Shown here one piece after another: positions 10,222 to 19,228 of a stretch of DNA of 64,000 bases. The DNA is taken from the NCBI GenBank assembly GCA_015698045.1, contig BLAL01000297.1:620001-684000 (forward strand). The letters run 5' to 3'. Positions within the stretch are counted from its first letter, which is position 1; every line of letters begins with the position of its first letter. The translations under genes were made by a program, and so were the position numbers. Source of the stretch: Rhizophagus clarus (taxonomy: Eukaryota > Glomeromycota > Glomeromycetes > Glomerales > Glomeraceae). The notes beneath the pieces are model-generated. The model saw nothing but the letters and a program-made list of their open reading frames with translations, did no database searches and was not told the origin of the DNA.

Positions 10222-10806
10222 ATGAGTGCTAATAGATATACTATTAATCTATTGACTGGTAGAACAATTCGTGTTGGTGGTCCAACATTCAATCAGCTAG
10301 TTTTAGAAGGATATGATTATCTTGATAGTGGATTGGTTCGAAGAGCAACTGCACCTCCACTTACTGACTCGAGAGAAAGTTATCTCAATATAGATACTGG
10401 ACGTATGGTTCAATTTGGAACTAGAACGTATTATTATTTAATTCAAAGGGCTATGTATGAAATAATAGAAGATTACTATCTTGTTCCTCTAAGATATGCA
10501 GAAATCGCGCAGTCTAATCCATCTTTATTGTATTTGCAAGATACTCAGGTTAGACTTGAATACTTGGAAACTGCACGTAATATAACTGTTCATCATGCTG
10601 AATGGGATCAGCGTAATCCAAGACATAGGCAAGAGGTTGAAGAAGCACGCCAATTTACTAGACAAAGAAGAAGAGAAGCACAACAAGAGGAACAATCAAG
10701 AAGGCTTACCGAACTTAATATTGCCTTATGTAGGGAGTGCCAAATGCCTGTAAATCTTAACGAATTACCTGAGAGCGGTCTTTGTGAAGACTGTAGTAAA
10801 AAATGA
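10222..10806 (+). CDS. 194-aa protein with two TGR motifs and a zinc ribbon
   Basis: The N-terminus reads INLLTGRTIRVGGPTFNQL and a second, weaker copy reads NIDTGRMVQFGTRTYYYL. The form (N)xxTGRxIxxGGxT...L resembles the short adaptor motif common in proteins of nucleocytoplasmic large DNA viruses and virophages. A highly charged Arg/Glu/Gln-rich helix follows (about residues 115-165). The C-terminus has CREC..CEDC, a four-Cys zinc-binding pattern. Likely a DNA- or protein-binding accessory protein; no enzyme motif. ATG 10222 follows the tandem repeat array. The frame is intact. A terminal-protein role cannot be excluded but has no direct support. Confidence 0.6.
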   Translation: MSANRYTINLLTGRTIRVGGPTFNQLVLEGYDYLDSGLVRRATAPPLTDSRESYLNIDTGRMVQFGTRTYYYLIQRAMYEIIEDYYLVPLRYAEIAQSNPSLLYLQDTQVRLEYLETARNITVHHAEWDQRNPRHRQEVEEARQFTRQRRREAQQEEQSRRLTELNIALCRECQMPVNLNELPESGLCEDCSKK

Positions 10807-10861
10807 ATATAAAAATAGGTAATTAAATAATTTTATTTTTTATGTAGATAATTCTGAAAAA

Positions 10862-11422
10862 AATGGTTGAGCAAATTAGAAAATACTGCCCAGTTTGTGG
10901 ACTTGTATTGGCCAAGCCAAGAAGAGGCCTATCTACTATCGAATTCTGACGAACTGTACAAAGATGTACCGATATAGACAGCTTACATGAAAATATATAT
11001 AAGCTAATCAAAATATATAGATCAGTCTCTCTAGATGATGAACTTACTTTTACCTTTACTCGAGACTATGAGGAACAGTTAAATAGTATTGAACCAGATG
11101 TTGAATCGATCAAGATTTGGCTACTCAAACGAATTAATGAGCTAGATAGGGATGTAGGAGAAAAAGCTTTATATCTATTTTTATTTGATTTATATGTAGT
11201 AGAAGGGATAAATGAACCCTTTGCTGTATTTTATGGTATGTATTGTATTGTAATAGATAATCCCTTAAGCAAAAACTTTGTTTCTCATGCATTGAAGGCC
11301 TTTGGCATAGTAACAAAAATGTCAAGAATAGTAGTAGATGATAAGGAAAAAAGTACTATAACTATAAATGCGACTAGAGAAGAGTTACTTGAGCTTTTTA
11401 GAAAGAATGGAATAGACTATTA
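10862..11422 (+). pseudogene. ~186-codon zinc protein with one in-frame TGA
   Basis: ATG 10862 starts MVEQIRKYCPVCGLVLAKP, with a CxxC zinc half-site. The frame is then interrupted by a single TGA (about 10948, context IEF-stop-RTVQRC) and stays open to TAA about 11422. The downstream part is helical and charged, with no known domain. The TGA sits where Trp would fit. If translation started after it, the first good ATG is near 11238. The gene ends overlapping the convergent ATPase gene by about 25 bp. Function unknown. Confidence 0.5.
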
Positions 11423-12702
11423 ATTCCCACTTGTAGGATAGATTTCTTCATTAAGCCATCATTGAATAGTTTTAGAAGTGCTTCAATACCTTCTATTATT
11501 TTTTTGTCACTTAGAGGACGCTCATTCAAAAGTTCTCTATATCGATCAAAAGATGTTACTGATACTGGGGAATTATTTCTAGTAACACAAACATTCTTAA
11601 TTTGGGACAGGAATTTCTTATATTCATCTCCAAGAGTACGATCATTTATTCCATAAGCTTCTCTAAAAACATATCTAGCCCAAATATCTGAATTTTTTGC
11701 CTTCGGTAAGGCGTCTGGTATTAGGTAAAGTTTACGTTCTTTAGGGGAAGGAAAGTTCTGGGCAAATTCCTTTAACAAATTATTCTTTTTAGCTTCAGCT
11801 ATTGCCTTCTGCCCATAAGAAGTAAATCGTTTAACTATCTTAGAATCATTCTTGGATGATTCCATAATAGTTCTAGAATCGTTCTTGGATGATCTTAGAT
11901 CGATCTTAGATGAATCTATGATCATTTTAGAATCATTCTTGGATGATCTTAGATCGATCTTAGATGAACACGTGATCATTTTAGAAGCATTATTCAAGGA
12001 CGATTCCATAAAAGTTCTAAGACTAGTATCCCATCGAACTCTGATTGCTAAAGGGTCAGTTTTAGGGCGTCTTAAGTCAAATACTATGAATTCCCTACCT
12101 GAGGTTAGTTCATCAATGATTGGGACAAGAGAATCAGATTCATTAGTATATTGTCTAATGATACGCTTTGTATCACTTAAACTACTATGCCCACCATGTA
12201 GAGAAATATAATTCACATTTTCTCGAATTGCTTTTGGGATAGCAAAGAATCTTTGGGCTACATAAATAGCTGAAATATTTCTATGTCGTCCATGGGTAAA
12301 GTATCCAGTTATTTTTTCTTGGATGTTTTTAGGGGCATCCATTAAATTCTCAAATATAACTACAGTAGCAATTTTGGGGTCAAAGTCTTCTACATCAGGC
12401 ATTTGGTGATATGAAATCGCTCTAAAAGTAACATTTTCATTATCATCAAAGAAATCCTTTACTATTTGCCATTTAGGTTCGTCTAAATACCTACAAATAA
12501 GGACTATTTCATCACAAAGAATATATCGATTTCCATCCTCTTTAGCTTTTGCATCTCCCATTAGTAAATTAAAAAGCATAGTAGTCTTTCCAGAATCTGA
12601 GCTACCAGCTACAGCAAGACGAAAATTTCATACTGGAGCATATTCATTTCCTTGCTTAGTATCACCGGTATACTCATCCAAATTGTACACATATAAGTCC
12701 AT
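11398..12702 (-). pseudogene. A32/FtsK-HerA-type DNA packaging ATPase, one in-frame TGA
   Basis: Minus-strand frame from ATG 12702 (MDLYVYNLDEYTGDTKQ). Walker A is GSSDSGKTT (about 12603-12577), Walker B is KIATVVIFENL (about 12370-12340), and the segment FTHGRHRNISAIYVAQ is typical of the poxvirus-A32-like packaging ATPases of large DNA viruses, virophages and Polintons. One TGA lies at about 12628, between YAPV and NFRLAV, where Trp would fit; ATG 12579 lies after the Walker A and would lose it. The C-terminal third contains Ser/Lys/Asp-rich direct repeats (SSKIDLRSSKNDS, about 11850-11990). This enzyme pumps DNA into preformed capsids, so its presence argues that the element makes, or once made, particles. 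Confidence 0.8.
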
Positions 12703-12742
12703 TTTAAGCAATTAGTAGTATATAGTATATAGTATATTCAAA
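12703..12742. promoter_or_regulatory. 40-bp divergent promoter region
   Basis: Only 40 bp separate the ATPase start (12702, minus) and the coiled-coil start (12743, plus). The gap contains three overlapping TATAGTATA words, which could serve both directions. The role is inferred from position. Confidence 0.4.
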
Positions 12743-13393
12743 ATGGCATATGTTCTCACTGATCCTACAGGACCCTCTTCAGCACATTTAGTAGCAATGG
12801 ATATTAATCAGCTAATTAATGTGCTTAAGAATGATGCAGATGCCCTGCTGGTAAATGGTCGAATGACTATTACACCAAATCTTATAAATATTAATCACGA
12901 GATTAACCACATTATTGGATTGATTATAGCTCATGGTATACAGGTTGAAGAAAGAGCAAGACAAACTAGGGAAGAGCTTGATATTTCGACTGGCTTATTA
13001 AAGTATTTGCAAGAAGTAACCAATGCTAGAGAACGTGAGATTCATGGTATTAGACAACGTCTTATTGCATGTCAAAATGAGAGAAACGGATTGCAAAATG
13101 AGAGAAATCATCTGGTAAATGCAAATCATAATCAAGCTAATCAATTACAAGATCAGCAAGTACGGCAAAAAAGAATTAGGGATACTTTGCAACAAAGAAA
13201 TAATAGATTAACACACCAACTTGCAATAGAACGACTTACATTTAGAAACTTGGGACGAATTCGTGATAGAATGCAAGCACAATTGGCTGCTCTTAGAATT
13301 CAAGCGCAGTGGTTTCGAATTAGACAAGCAAATCCCATAGTCAACAATCCTCCTCCAGATAATCCACAAATAATATGGCTACCATTGCAATAG
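12743..13393 (+). CDS. Coiled-coil protein upstream of Gag-like gene (element A)
   Basis: 216 codons, intact. The N-terminal ~75 residues form a helical domain (a segment with TPNLININHEINHIIG). The rest is a long coiled coil rich in Gln, Arg and Asn (NERNGLQNERNHLVN), ending in a Pro-rich tail. Element B has a counterpart at 61814-62686, with a similar helical segment and coiled coil just upstream of its Gag-like gene. The last 19 bp overlap the start of the Gag-like gene in the -1 frame. The pairing in both elements suggests a partner of the Gag-like protein, such as a scaffold or matrix protein. That role is inference. Confidence 0.7.
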   Translation: MAYVLTDPTGPSSAHLVAMDINQLINVLKNDADALLVNGRMTITPNLININHEINHIIGLIIAHGIQVEERARQTREELDISTGLLKYLQEVTNAREREIHGIRQRLIACQNERNGLQNERNHLVNANHNQANQLQDQQVRQKRIRDTLQQRNNRLTHQLAIERLTFRNLGRIRDRMQAQLAALRIQAQWFRIRQANPIVNNPPPDNPQIIWLPLQ

Positions 13394-14828
13394 GAATGCC
13401 AGTTTTTGCTGGAAATGATGACGATAATCTTGAGAGATTTTTTGAGTTATATAAGGGCTATATTCATAGTATTGGAATTGATCCATCGGCTGATAGTGGT
13501 CCTCCAGCAGGTTGGGAGAAAGCTATGGGTATACTTCGTGCTTGCTTAACTGGTCTGGCCGCCAGATGGTATGATAGTAATATCCTAGGAAAGAGAGTTA
13601 GACTTAGAAATATTCTTCTTCGTCTTGCACATGGAGATGAACCAGCATTTAAGGCTTTAGCTGGTAATAATGCTGCTAATTGTCCAGTAAATACATGGGT
13701 TAACCCTTCTGGTGCAAGGGCTCATATGGTTGATGGTGGTGGTGCTGGTATTGCTAATCCAGTCACTGATATCTGGCCCGATTATGCTATAGAAGGGAAT
13801 AGAGATATTTGGCTAAATCGGGCTGGTATGGAATTTACTAATGACCCTCTTAATCACAATGTTCTTGGTGGTGGTGGTGCTGGAGCTGGTGTAGCAATTG
13901 CTGGTGGAGCAGGTGTCAGTCATCCGTATGTAATTCCAGTCCGTCCCTGTCATGTTCTAATTAAAATGCGCAATGAATTTCCTACACAGCAGAATGCTAG
14001 GCGCCAGTTAAGATTTGGTAACCTTTTTCAGGAAAACATGCCTGTTCGAGATTTCTATGATAAAGTTAGAAGAAGTGCTGAACTATTAGATTATGGTAAT
14101 GATGTTTTAGTTAATCAATTTCTAAGAGGTCTAAATGATGATTGTGCTATTGAGGCTAAAAGGATTGGTGCTGAACGAGATATAGAGAAATTAGTAGGTC
14201 TTCTTGAACGAGTTGAAAAAAGAAAGTCTGAATTACGTCTTGGTAGAGAAAGACGAGAAAATATACAGTATCAGAAGGATAGACAAATTATTCCAGAGCA
14301 ATTGCCACCAGTTAGTCAGGAGCCAGTTATATTAAAACCAGTCCAACATCATGCAGTTACCCAAGGAGAGATGAGTCGATTATTGCAACAACAGGCTGAA
14401 GGTTTCAATCTCAAATTCGCCAATTACAGGAGAGTCTTAAGACTCGAGATGTAAAGCCTGTTTATAGACCTAAGCCTAAACCTAAGCCTCAATATCAGGA
14501 TGATTGGGATGATATTCCTGATGAAGCTTTTAATCCGCCTGATGAAGATGAGGTTGATAATAGGCATTTACAACAGTTGTTTGATGCTGTACCAGGTGGA
14601 CCTGCTCCTAGAAATACATTAGCACAAAGATTAGCTGGTAAAATTGCTAAAAAAATCGCAAAAGCTAGAGAAAGACGTGAAGATGCAGAGTTAAATAGGG
14701 CAATGCATGAACTTTCCTTGGATGATCATGATGATCCTATGGATACTTCCAATGCTGTTCGAAGTGTACCTATAGAATTAGTTCAAGGTGAGAATAGAGA
14801 AATTATGCTCATTCAAAAAAAAAGATAG
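13375..14828 (+). CDS. Ty3-Gag-like (capsid-type) protein with a -1 frame change
   Basis: The 359-codon block starts at ATG 13375. Residues about 7-65 (PVFAGNDDDNLERFFELYKG ... ILRACLTGLAARWYD) and about 195-265 (NEFPTQQNARRQLRFGNLFQ, DFYDKV, LVNQFLRGL) match the layout of the retrotransposon Gag capsid domain: F.G..D...F...., L.G.A..W, then R...F...F....SV.DY, F..GL. Between them is a Gly/Ala/Asn-rich insert of about 120 residues. Near 14403 the homologous-looking frame moves by -1 and continues, Pro/Lys-rich then acidic, to TAG 14826-14828. No CCHC zinc knuckle is seen, unlike element B. Gag proteins form the shell of retroelements; finding one beside a packaging ATPase in a DNA element is unusual. 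Alternative: captured, now non-capsid Gag. Confidence 0.75.
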
Positions 14829-15520
14829 TTTCAAATAAAGGTAAACTACCAGCAACTAAATCACCATCAGCATCTAAATCGACATCTAAATCCACTAAAA
14901 TGGTAAAAATCCCTGCTATTAAGCCATCAACGAATTTTACTAAAACGGAGCTTTTAAATCTTCTAAAGCTTGCTGATATCAGAAAGATCATTCAGGAGAT
15001 CGTCTATAAAATATTAGAAAATTATGATAGCGCCCCTCAAGAACAACCAGCAGTACAGGAAGAGTATTCAGATCCAATACCTATGAATATTGATGTTGCT
15101 CGGTTGGAAAATTCTAAGGATCTTTTGGCTATAAATGGAAATATAAATGGGATAGATATTCAGTGTTTAGCCGATTCCTGTGCTAATGTCTCTTTTATCC
15201 AAGAAGAAGCATGTCACAAACTAAAACTAAAAGCTAATAAATCTATAAAGCATAATATTACTGGTGCATCAGGAGATAGTGAGACGCTTGGTATAGTAAA
15301 AAATGTATCGATAGACCTTTCACCACCACAGAGTGGTAGTTGTATCATTAAAGAAGATCTTGTAGTCCTGAAAGGATATAAGTATAGAGAGATTGGTTTG
15401 AGCCGAGCATATCTTAGAAGGTATAATTATGATATTCATGAATCTTGAAAGCATATCGCCCTTACATGTAATAATAAAGACTATTTTGTTCCCATAATTC
15501 CAGATGCAAATAGGACATAA
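14822..15520 (+). pseudogene. Retropepsin-like aspartic protease domain, DSCA active site, one TGA
   Basis: This frame is -1 to the preceding Gag tail and joins it at a run of nine A (14815-14823). A Lys/Ser-rich leader is followed by a helical region, then GIDIQCLADSCANVSFI (about 15150-15198), the position of the D-T/S-G-A loop of retropepsins, here DSCA. Later NITGASGDSETLG and IGLSRAYLRRYNYDIHES fit the flap and the C-terminal I-L-G-x-D-W-L region of clan AA proteases. TGA at 15446-15448 interrupts the frame, which continues to TAA 15518-15520. The Gly-to-Cys change in the active-site loop makes activity uncertain. The order Gag then protease copies retroelement gag-pro. Confidence 0.6.
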
Positions 15521-15539
15521 AAAAATATATATAAAAGAT

Positions 15540-16139
15540 TTATTCAACATATTCTAGATAAGATTCATTTGGTTCATCAGAATCACTTGGATCCTTTGAA
15601 TACTCTTGCCAGTTTGCAGGATCGTCTGGATCTTCATTTCCCCAGTAATCTGAATACCAAACTGGATCTTCTGGATCACCGAATGTTGGGATTTCATAAG
15701 GATCCAACCCATCAGCTAACATTCTGATATTATAAAATATATGATCCTTTTCTGTATTTTTATATGCAAATCCACCTTGTAACATAATTTTTTCTATCTC
15801 TACCTGATACGCAAAGACTTCTCTTTTTTTATCGGCCAAATCCATAAATTTTTTATATAGAGAATCTTTAAGAGCTTTATTCGTACCTAAATATTTTTTA
15901 AAAGCATGTTCTAATTCTTCATCACTATTCTTATAATCCATTACAGCTTTCCAGTAGTCTTCCTCTGCAAGCTGATCAAGATGATAAATAATATTACGAG
16001 CAATTTCATGTATCTGAAATATATCTGTTCTCTCGATTGAAGCATTTATAGTATGGCCAGTTTCCTTGATTGGAGCATTTAGCCAGTTTTCTACCCATTC
16101 TGGGGTTGCATCTAAGAATTTAGCAATGTTCGTGTACAT
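15540..16139 (-). CDS. 199-aa acidic protein, function unknown
   Basis: Intact minus-strand frame from ATG 16139 (MYTNIAKFLDATPEWVENWL). The first ~130 residues are helical and mixed-charge; the last ~60 are very acidic and rich in Asp, Pro, Trp and Tyr (DPEDPVWYSDYWGNEDPDDP). No signal peptide or membrane segment. No family recognised. It lies between the Gag-protease genes (convergent, 19 bp away) and the integrase (same strand, 102 bp away). In Polintons the corresponding zone often holds virion genes, but nothing in the protein shows a fold. Confidence 0.6.
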   Translation of the reverse strand: MYTNIAKFLDATPEWVENWLNAPIKETGHTINASIERTDIFQIHEIARNIIYHLDQLAEEDYWKAVMDYKNSDEELEHAFKKYLGTNKALKDSLYKKFMDLADKKREVFAYQVEIEKIMLQGGFAYKNTEKDHIFYNIRMLADGLDPYEIPTFGDPEDPVWYSDYWGNEDPDDPANWQEYSKDPSDSDEPNESYLEYVE

Positions 16140-16241
16140 CTTTTAGTATATAATGGATATGTTCAATTTATTTTTTTTGATACCTATATATTGACTACGT
16201 TTAATTACAATTTTTTGGGGTATTTAAAAAAAAAATATAAT

Positions 16242-17373
16242 CTATTTTGTAACATTATAGATACATACTAGATTGGGAACGTCTTCTTGTAATCTATCAG
16301 CTGGCTCCCATGTAGATTCATCTTCTGGATAACGCTCCCATTTGACTAAGTATTGGAGTTGACCCTTTCTAGTACGATGCTTAATAATCCTTTCAGGTAC
16401 ATATCTTTCTGGCCGTCCTCTTATGACTGAATCAGGTGGGGGTTTTTCATTAGCTGGAATAACCTGTAGTTCTTTTCTAGTATATGCACATCTAGATACT
16501 CCTAACCTGCCATGTGGTCCATCAAGTAAATATGTAGGCGGTTGTTCAGGAGAAAGGATAAGCTTCTTAATTATACGAACTTTTGGGTCCCATTTAATGT
16601 CGCCTATTCTGAACTTACCATGTAATTTTTTTCCAAGTACTGATATAGGTTCAAGAAGTTTGGTTCGAACTTGTGTTCCCTCTAATAGCAATTCTGTATT
16701 TTTGTCTATTTTAGGTGGACCTTCTGGGATTTTAGGTGGATCTCTTTACCACTTTTCATCTACTAATCTTACTATATCATGGAAATCTTCAGACCATTCT
16801 ACTGATGTTTCACTGGTTTTTAGTTCCTGTGCTGTCATCCTTTTAAGAAGTGGTTCTTGTATAGCCTGAATTGATCGTTCTGCAAATGATTGCTGTTTGT
16901 GACGTCCAGGTTCGCCAAATCTCATCATAACTCCAATGCTATTAAGGAAAAAATCACGTATTTGCGAGTTAGTAAATTCTGAACCAGAATCAGTTTCTAG
17001 TATAGGTAGAAGGTTGGATACAACCACGTCCATATATTTTAATAAATGCTTTTAATACGCTATTAGCTGTCTTATTTTTAATAGACTCAGCATCTACTCG
17101 TCTTCTGGATATTTCTACTACTACGAGAAAATAATGGTATCCCTTGGGGTCTATAGGCATTTCTCCTAAATCAGACTGCTGAGTAGCATTTTCTTTCCAG
17201 ACGATTACTTTTGGACGCTCAGATCTTTTCTCCTTTAGAGGTCTTCGATAGATGTTATAATGCTCTTGGTCTTTAAGAAAACGTGCTGGTACCCCTGATA
17301 GGTTATAAAATTTGTAATACCTCTCTAAAGGGGTCATATCGCTCAAAATTAAAGTTTTACTTTTAGAATTCAA
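16242..17373 (-). pseudogene. Retrovirus-type integrase with C-terminal chromodomain, broken
   Basis: Minus strand. The rve core is visible: first Asp in QQSDLGEMPIDPKG, second in LETDSGSEFTN, Glu in QQSFAERSIQAIQ. The C-terminal half has an SH3-like stretch and then a chromodomain (RYVPERIIKHRTRKG ... YLVKWERYPEDESTWEP). Two breaks: a frame change by 1 bp at about 17000-17015 between first and second Asp, and TAA at 16746-16748 after DEKW. The frame is open upstream of 17373 without ATG; the first ATG is about 17337 (MTPLERYYKF). Integrases of this type insert Polintons and Ty3 elements; a chromodomain can steer insertion to modified histones. It starts almost back to back with the zinc-ribbon gene at 17378. 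Confidence 0.8.
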
Positions 17374-17377
17374 ATTT

Positions 17378-17698
17378 ATGGATATGACAGAGATACATTG
17401 TACAAAGTGTAAAAAGAAGACAGAAACCTCTTCAGAAGTTCAGGATATGACTGATAAAAGTCGATATCGAATTCATGGTGATTGTATTATCTGTGGGACG
17501 CACAAGAACACCCTTACTGGTGAGAATTGGGAGGTTAAATTACATAGCAAAAGAGAGGTTCTGGATGCTAAGAAAAAGAGAAAGAAGACGGCTACAAACA
17601 AGAAGGCTAAGAAACTTGGTCTTAAGATTTTGGATGCCGAAGATAAAGTTCAGGCTTATATTAAGAGGTATTTAAAGGAGACAACAAAAGAGAGTTAA
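17378..17698 (+). CDS. 106-aa zinc-ribbon protein
   Basis: Intact. CTKCKKKTETSS and later YRIHGDCIICGTHKN give two CxxC pairs about 30 residues apart, the layout of the small zinc-ribbon proteins found in many phages, virophages and Polinton-like elements (the C-x-K-C-K..T / G-x-C-x-x-C-G form). The C-terminal half is very basic (KKKRKKTATNKKAKK), which fits nucleic-acid binding. It is divergent from the integrase with essentially no gap. Confidence 0.65.
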   Translation: MDMTEIHCTKCKKKTETSSEVQDMTDKSRYRIHGDCIICGTHKNTLTGENWEVKLHSKREVLDAKKKRKKTATNKKAKKLGLKILDAEDKVQAYIKRYLKETTKES

Positions 17699-17722
17699 TT
17701 GAAAATATGACATGATTTATTA

Positions 17723-17995
17723 GTGATAAACATAACAATGGAAAGAACTACAACCTCTCCAAGTACTTCGAGATTAGAAAGTGACGAAGAAGAAAAGATA
17801 CCAGCTCCTACACAAGGTGATAGCTCTGTAAATGAATATTTTAAGTCAATAAAATTGTATGCTATAGCCCAGAATGAGGATTTGGATCATATAAACATTA
17901 AAGTAGCATTTATTATTGGATTAAAACTAGATTATGCAAAGAGTTTAGTTTTAAACAACCATTAAAAGAGATAGTTGAACATTTAGTTGGGTGAT
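17723..17995 (+). pseudogene. Gag fragment next to the right TIR
   Basis: Short frame starting MINITMERTTTSPST, acidic, then YFKSIKLYAIAQNEDLDHINIKV and a segment resembling the F..GL...... end of a Gag capsid domain. After NNH* (17963-17965) the next bases in a shifted frame read LKEIVEHLVG, which extends that resemblance. So this looks like the 3' part of a second, different Gag domain with a 1-bp shift, ending 13 bp before the right TIR. Confidence 0.4.
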
Positions 17996-18007
17996 CGATA
18001 ATAGCTG

Positions 18008-18746
18008 TTTTTTTTTTCAGTATATTTGTATGCATAGCCACCTCTGAGTTGATATACCTAGGTATGAACAGGTCCTGTAATATCGCATAGCCCAATATCG
18101 ATGACTAGTATGATGACTAATGACTGATGACTAGTATGCCAACGACTCAGCCGATGGATCCGTATGAAGACTAGTATGTTGACGACTCAGCCAATGGATC
18201 CGTATGAAAAGTATATATCAGAGTTTGGACCAAGGTCATTGACCTAAAAGTGGTATTAATATTTTGGTCCAAGGAGCGAATTTTTCTCCTAGGACAAATT
18301 TGGACCAATTTTTGGACCAGAATTTTAGCTGATTTGACGTTCTGAAGGCTTTGGAAATGTGAAATCGATATTTTTGGGTTTGGTTCGCTGGTCTGAGAGA
18401 TTTTTCCAAAAAGTTTTTATATAAGGACCTTAATTTTTGGAGGACTTTTTTGGGAATTCTCCTTAGACCATTAGACCACACTGATGTTGTATATGATTTT
18501 GCCTTTATTTCGTGATTTTGATGCTTATTTGTTATGTTTCTATGGTCTGATGATTGGTCTTAGGATGGTCTGAGGAGTATATATAGTAGGTTGGACTGGG
18601 GGAAATGGTATTTATCTATGGTATTGTTAAAGACGCACCGTAAAGGCGCTGGGAGGCTAACTGGAAGGGGATCTGATAGGGTTTTACCCTGGAGGGGGGA
18701 TGTATAGGGCTTTAGCCTCCGCTGGGCATAGCCCAGTACCGACGAC
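18008..18746 (-). repeat. Right terminal inverted repeat of element A
   Basis: Inverted copy of the left TIR, with its outer end at 18746. The inner limit is set by the poly-T/poly-A run next to CAGTATATTTG (left arm CAAATATACTG). The copy at 18236-18481 keeps the same 81-codon open frame as the left arm, with a few amino-acid changes. Confidence 0.9.
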
Positions 18747-18751
18747 ACTGC
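18747..18751. repeat. Right target site duplication ACTGC of element A
   Basis: Second copy of the 5-bp duplication, next to the outer end of the right TIR (the element ends with CCGACGAC). Five bases is a length made by many retrovirus-type integrases, and the element encodes one. Confidence 0.85.
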
Positions 18752-19031
18752 AGCATTGGACACGTCGTTCAATAATTGACAATGTTCTATCGGATATTTA
18801 TGATGGCCAAATATGAAAAAATCTTAAGGAATCGTCTGAACAAGGGTCAAATAACTTTTTCCGACCAGACAAGGCTGATGCTCATCTAGGATTAATGATG
18901 AATTTGGATTGGTTCCAGCCTTACGAAGGAACAATTTACAGTACAGGTGTAATATACGCAGTAATATGCAATCTACCTCGGGATGTTTGATTTAAGCCCG
19001 AAAATGTGCTTATACTCGGCATATTACCAGG
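18752..19031 (+). pseudogene. Plavaka-type transposase, segment 2
   Basis: Continues segment 1 in the same frame once element A and one ACTGC are removed. Visible text: HWTRRSIIDNVLSDIYDGQI, then the conserved LGLMMNLDWFQPYEGTIYS and ICNLPRDV, ending with ILGILPG, all typical of the central region of these transposases. TGA codons occur after DGQI (a Trp position in the family) and after LPRDV (an Arg position). At about 19032 the homology stops at the satellite-like repeat and resumes at 33485. Confidence 0.75.
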
Positions 19032-19035
19032 CACA

Positions 19036-19228
19036 GGTTGAATGATGTCAAATTGGCTATCAATCGGCTATCAATCAGCCATCAGGATTGATAAACGGTC
19101 AAACAAATTGATATTCAATCGGCAATAAATCGTACTACCCAATTGATACTGGATTATGTCAAAAATTGGCACCAAATTGGCATGCCGATTGAAAGATCAA
19201 TGATCGTTGATTGATGGTCGATTGATGG
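19036..19228. repeat. Left terminal repeat of the 14.4-kb insertion (copy also at 30764)
   Basis: Many GGCTATCAATC / CGGCTATCAATC words in a block that also occurs at 30764-30965 in the same orientation with point changes. The outer ~35 bp are inverted at 33440-33481. Confidence 0.7.

Larger units (their letters stand above)
4387..18746. mobile_element. Polinton/Maverick-like element A (14.4 kb) with Gag-like module
   Basis: A complete DNA element bounded by TIRs (4387-5123 and 18008-18746) and flanked by ACTGC on both sides. It is inserted in the transposase gene at 3309-4386/18752-19031. Plus-strand genes: SF3 helicase, family B DNA polymerase, a 144-aa protein, a 194-aa TGR-motif protein, a zinc protein, coiled coil, Gag-like protein, retropepsin-like protein, zinc ribbon, gag remnant. 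Minus-strand genes: packaging ATPase, a 199-aa acidic protein, integrase with chromodomain. Helicase, polymerase, ATPase and integrase together are the Polinton/Maverick core. Usual Polintons also carry double-jelly-roll capsid genes; I see none. The duplication is 5 bp, against the 6 bp typical of Polintons. Several genes carry frameshifts or stops, so this copy is probably not autonomous. Confidence 0.85.

Noticed and set aside
11462..12211. Plus-strand frames opposite the ATPase gene
   Set aside because: Shadows of the minus-strand ATPase, whose Walker motifs are clear.
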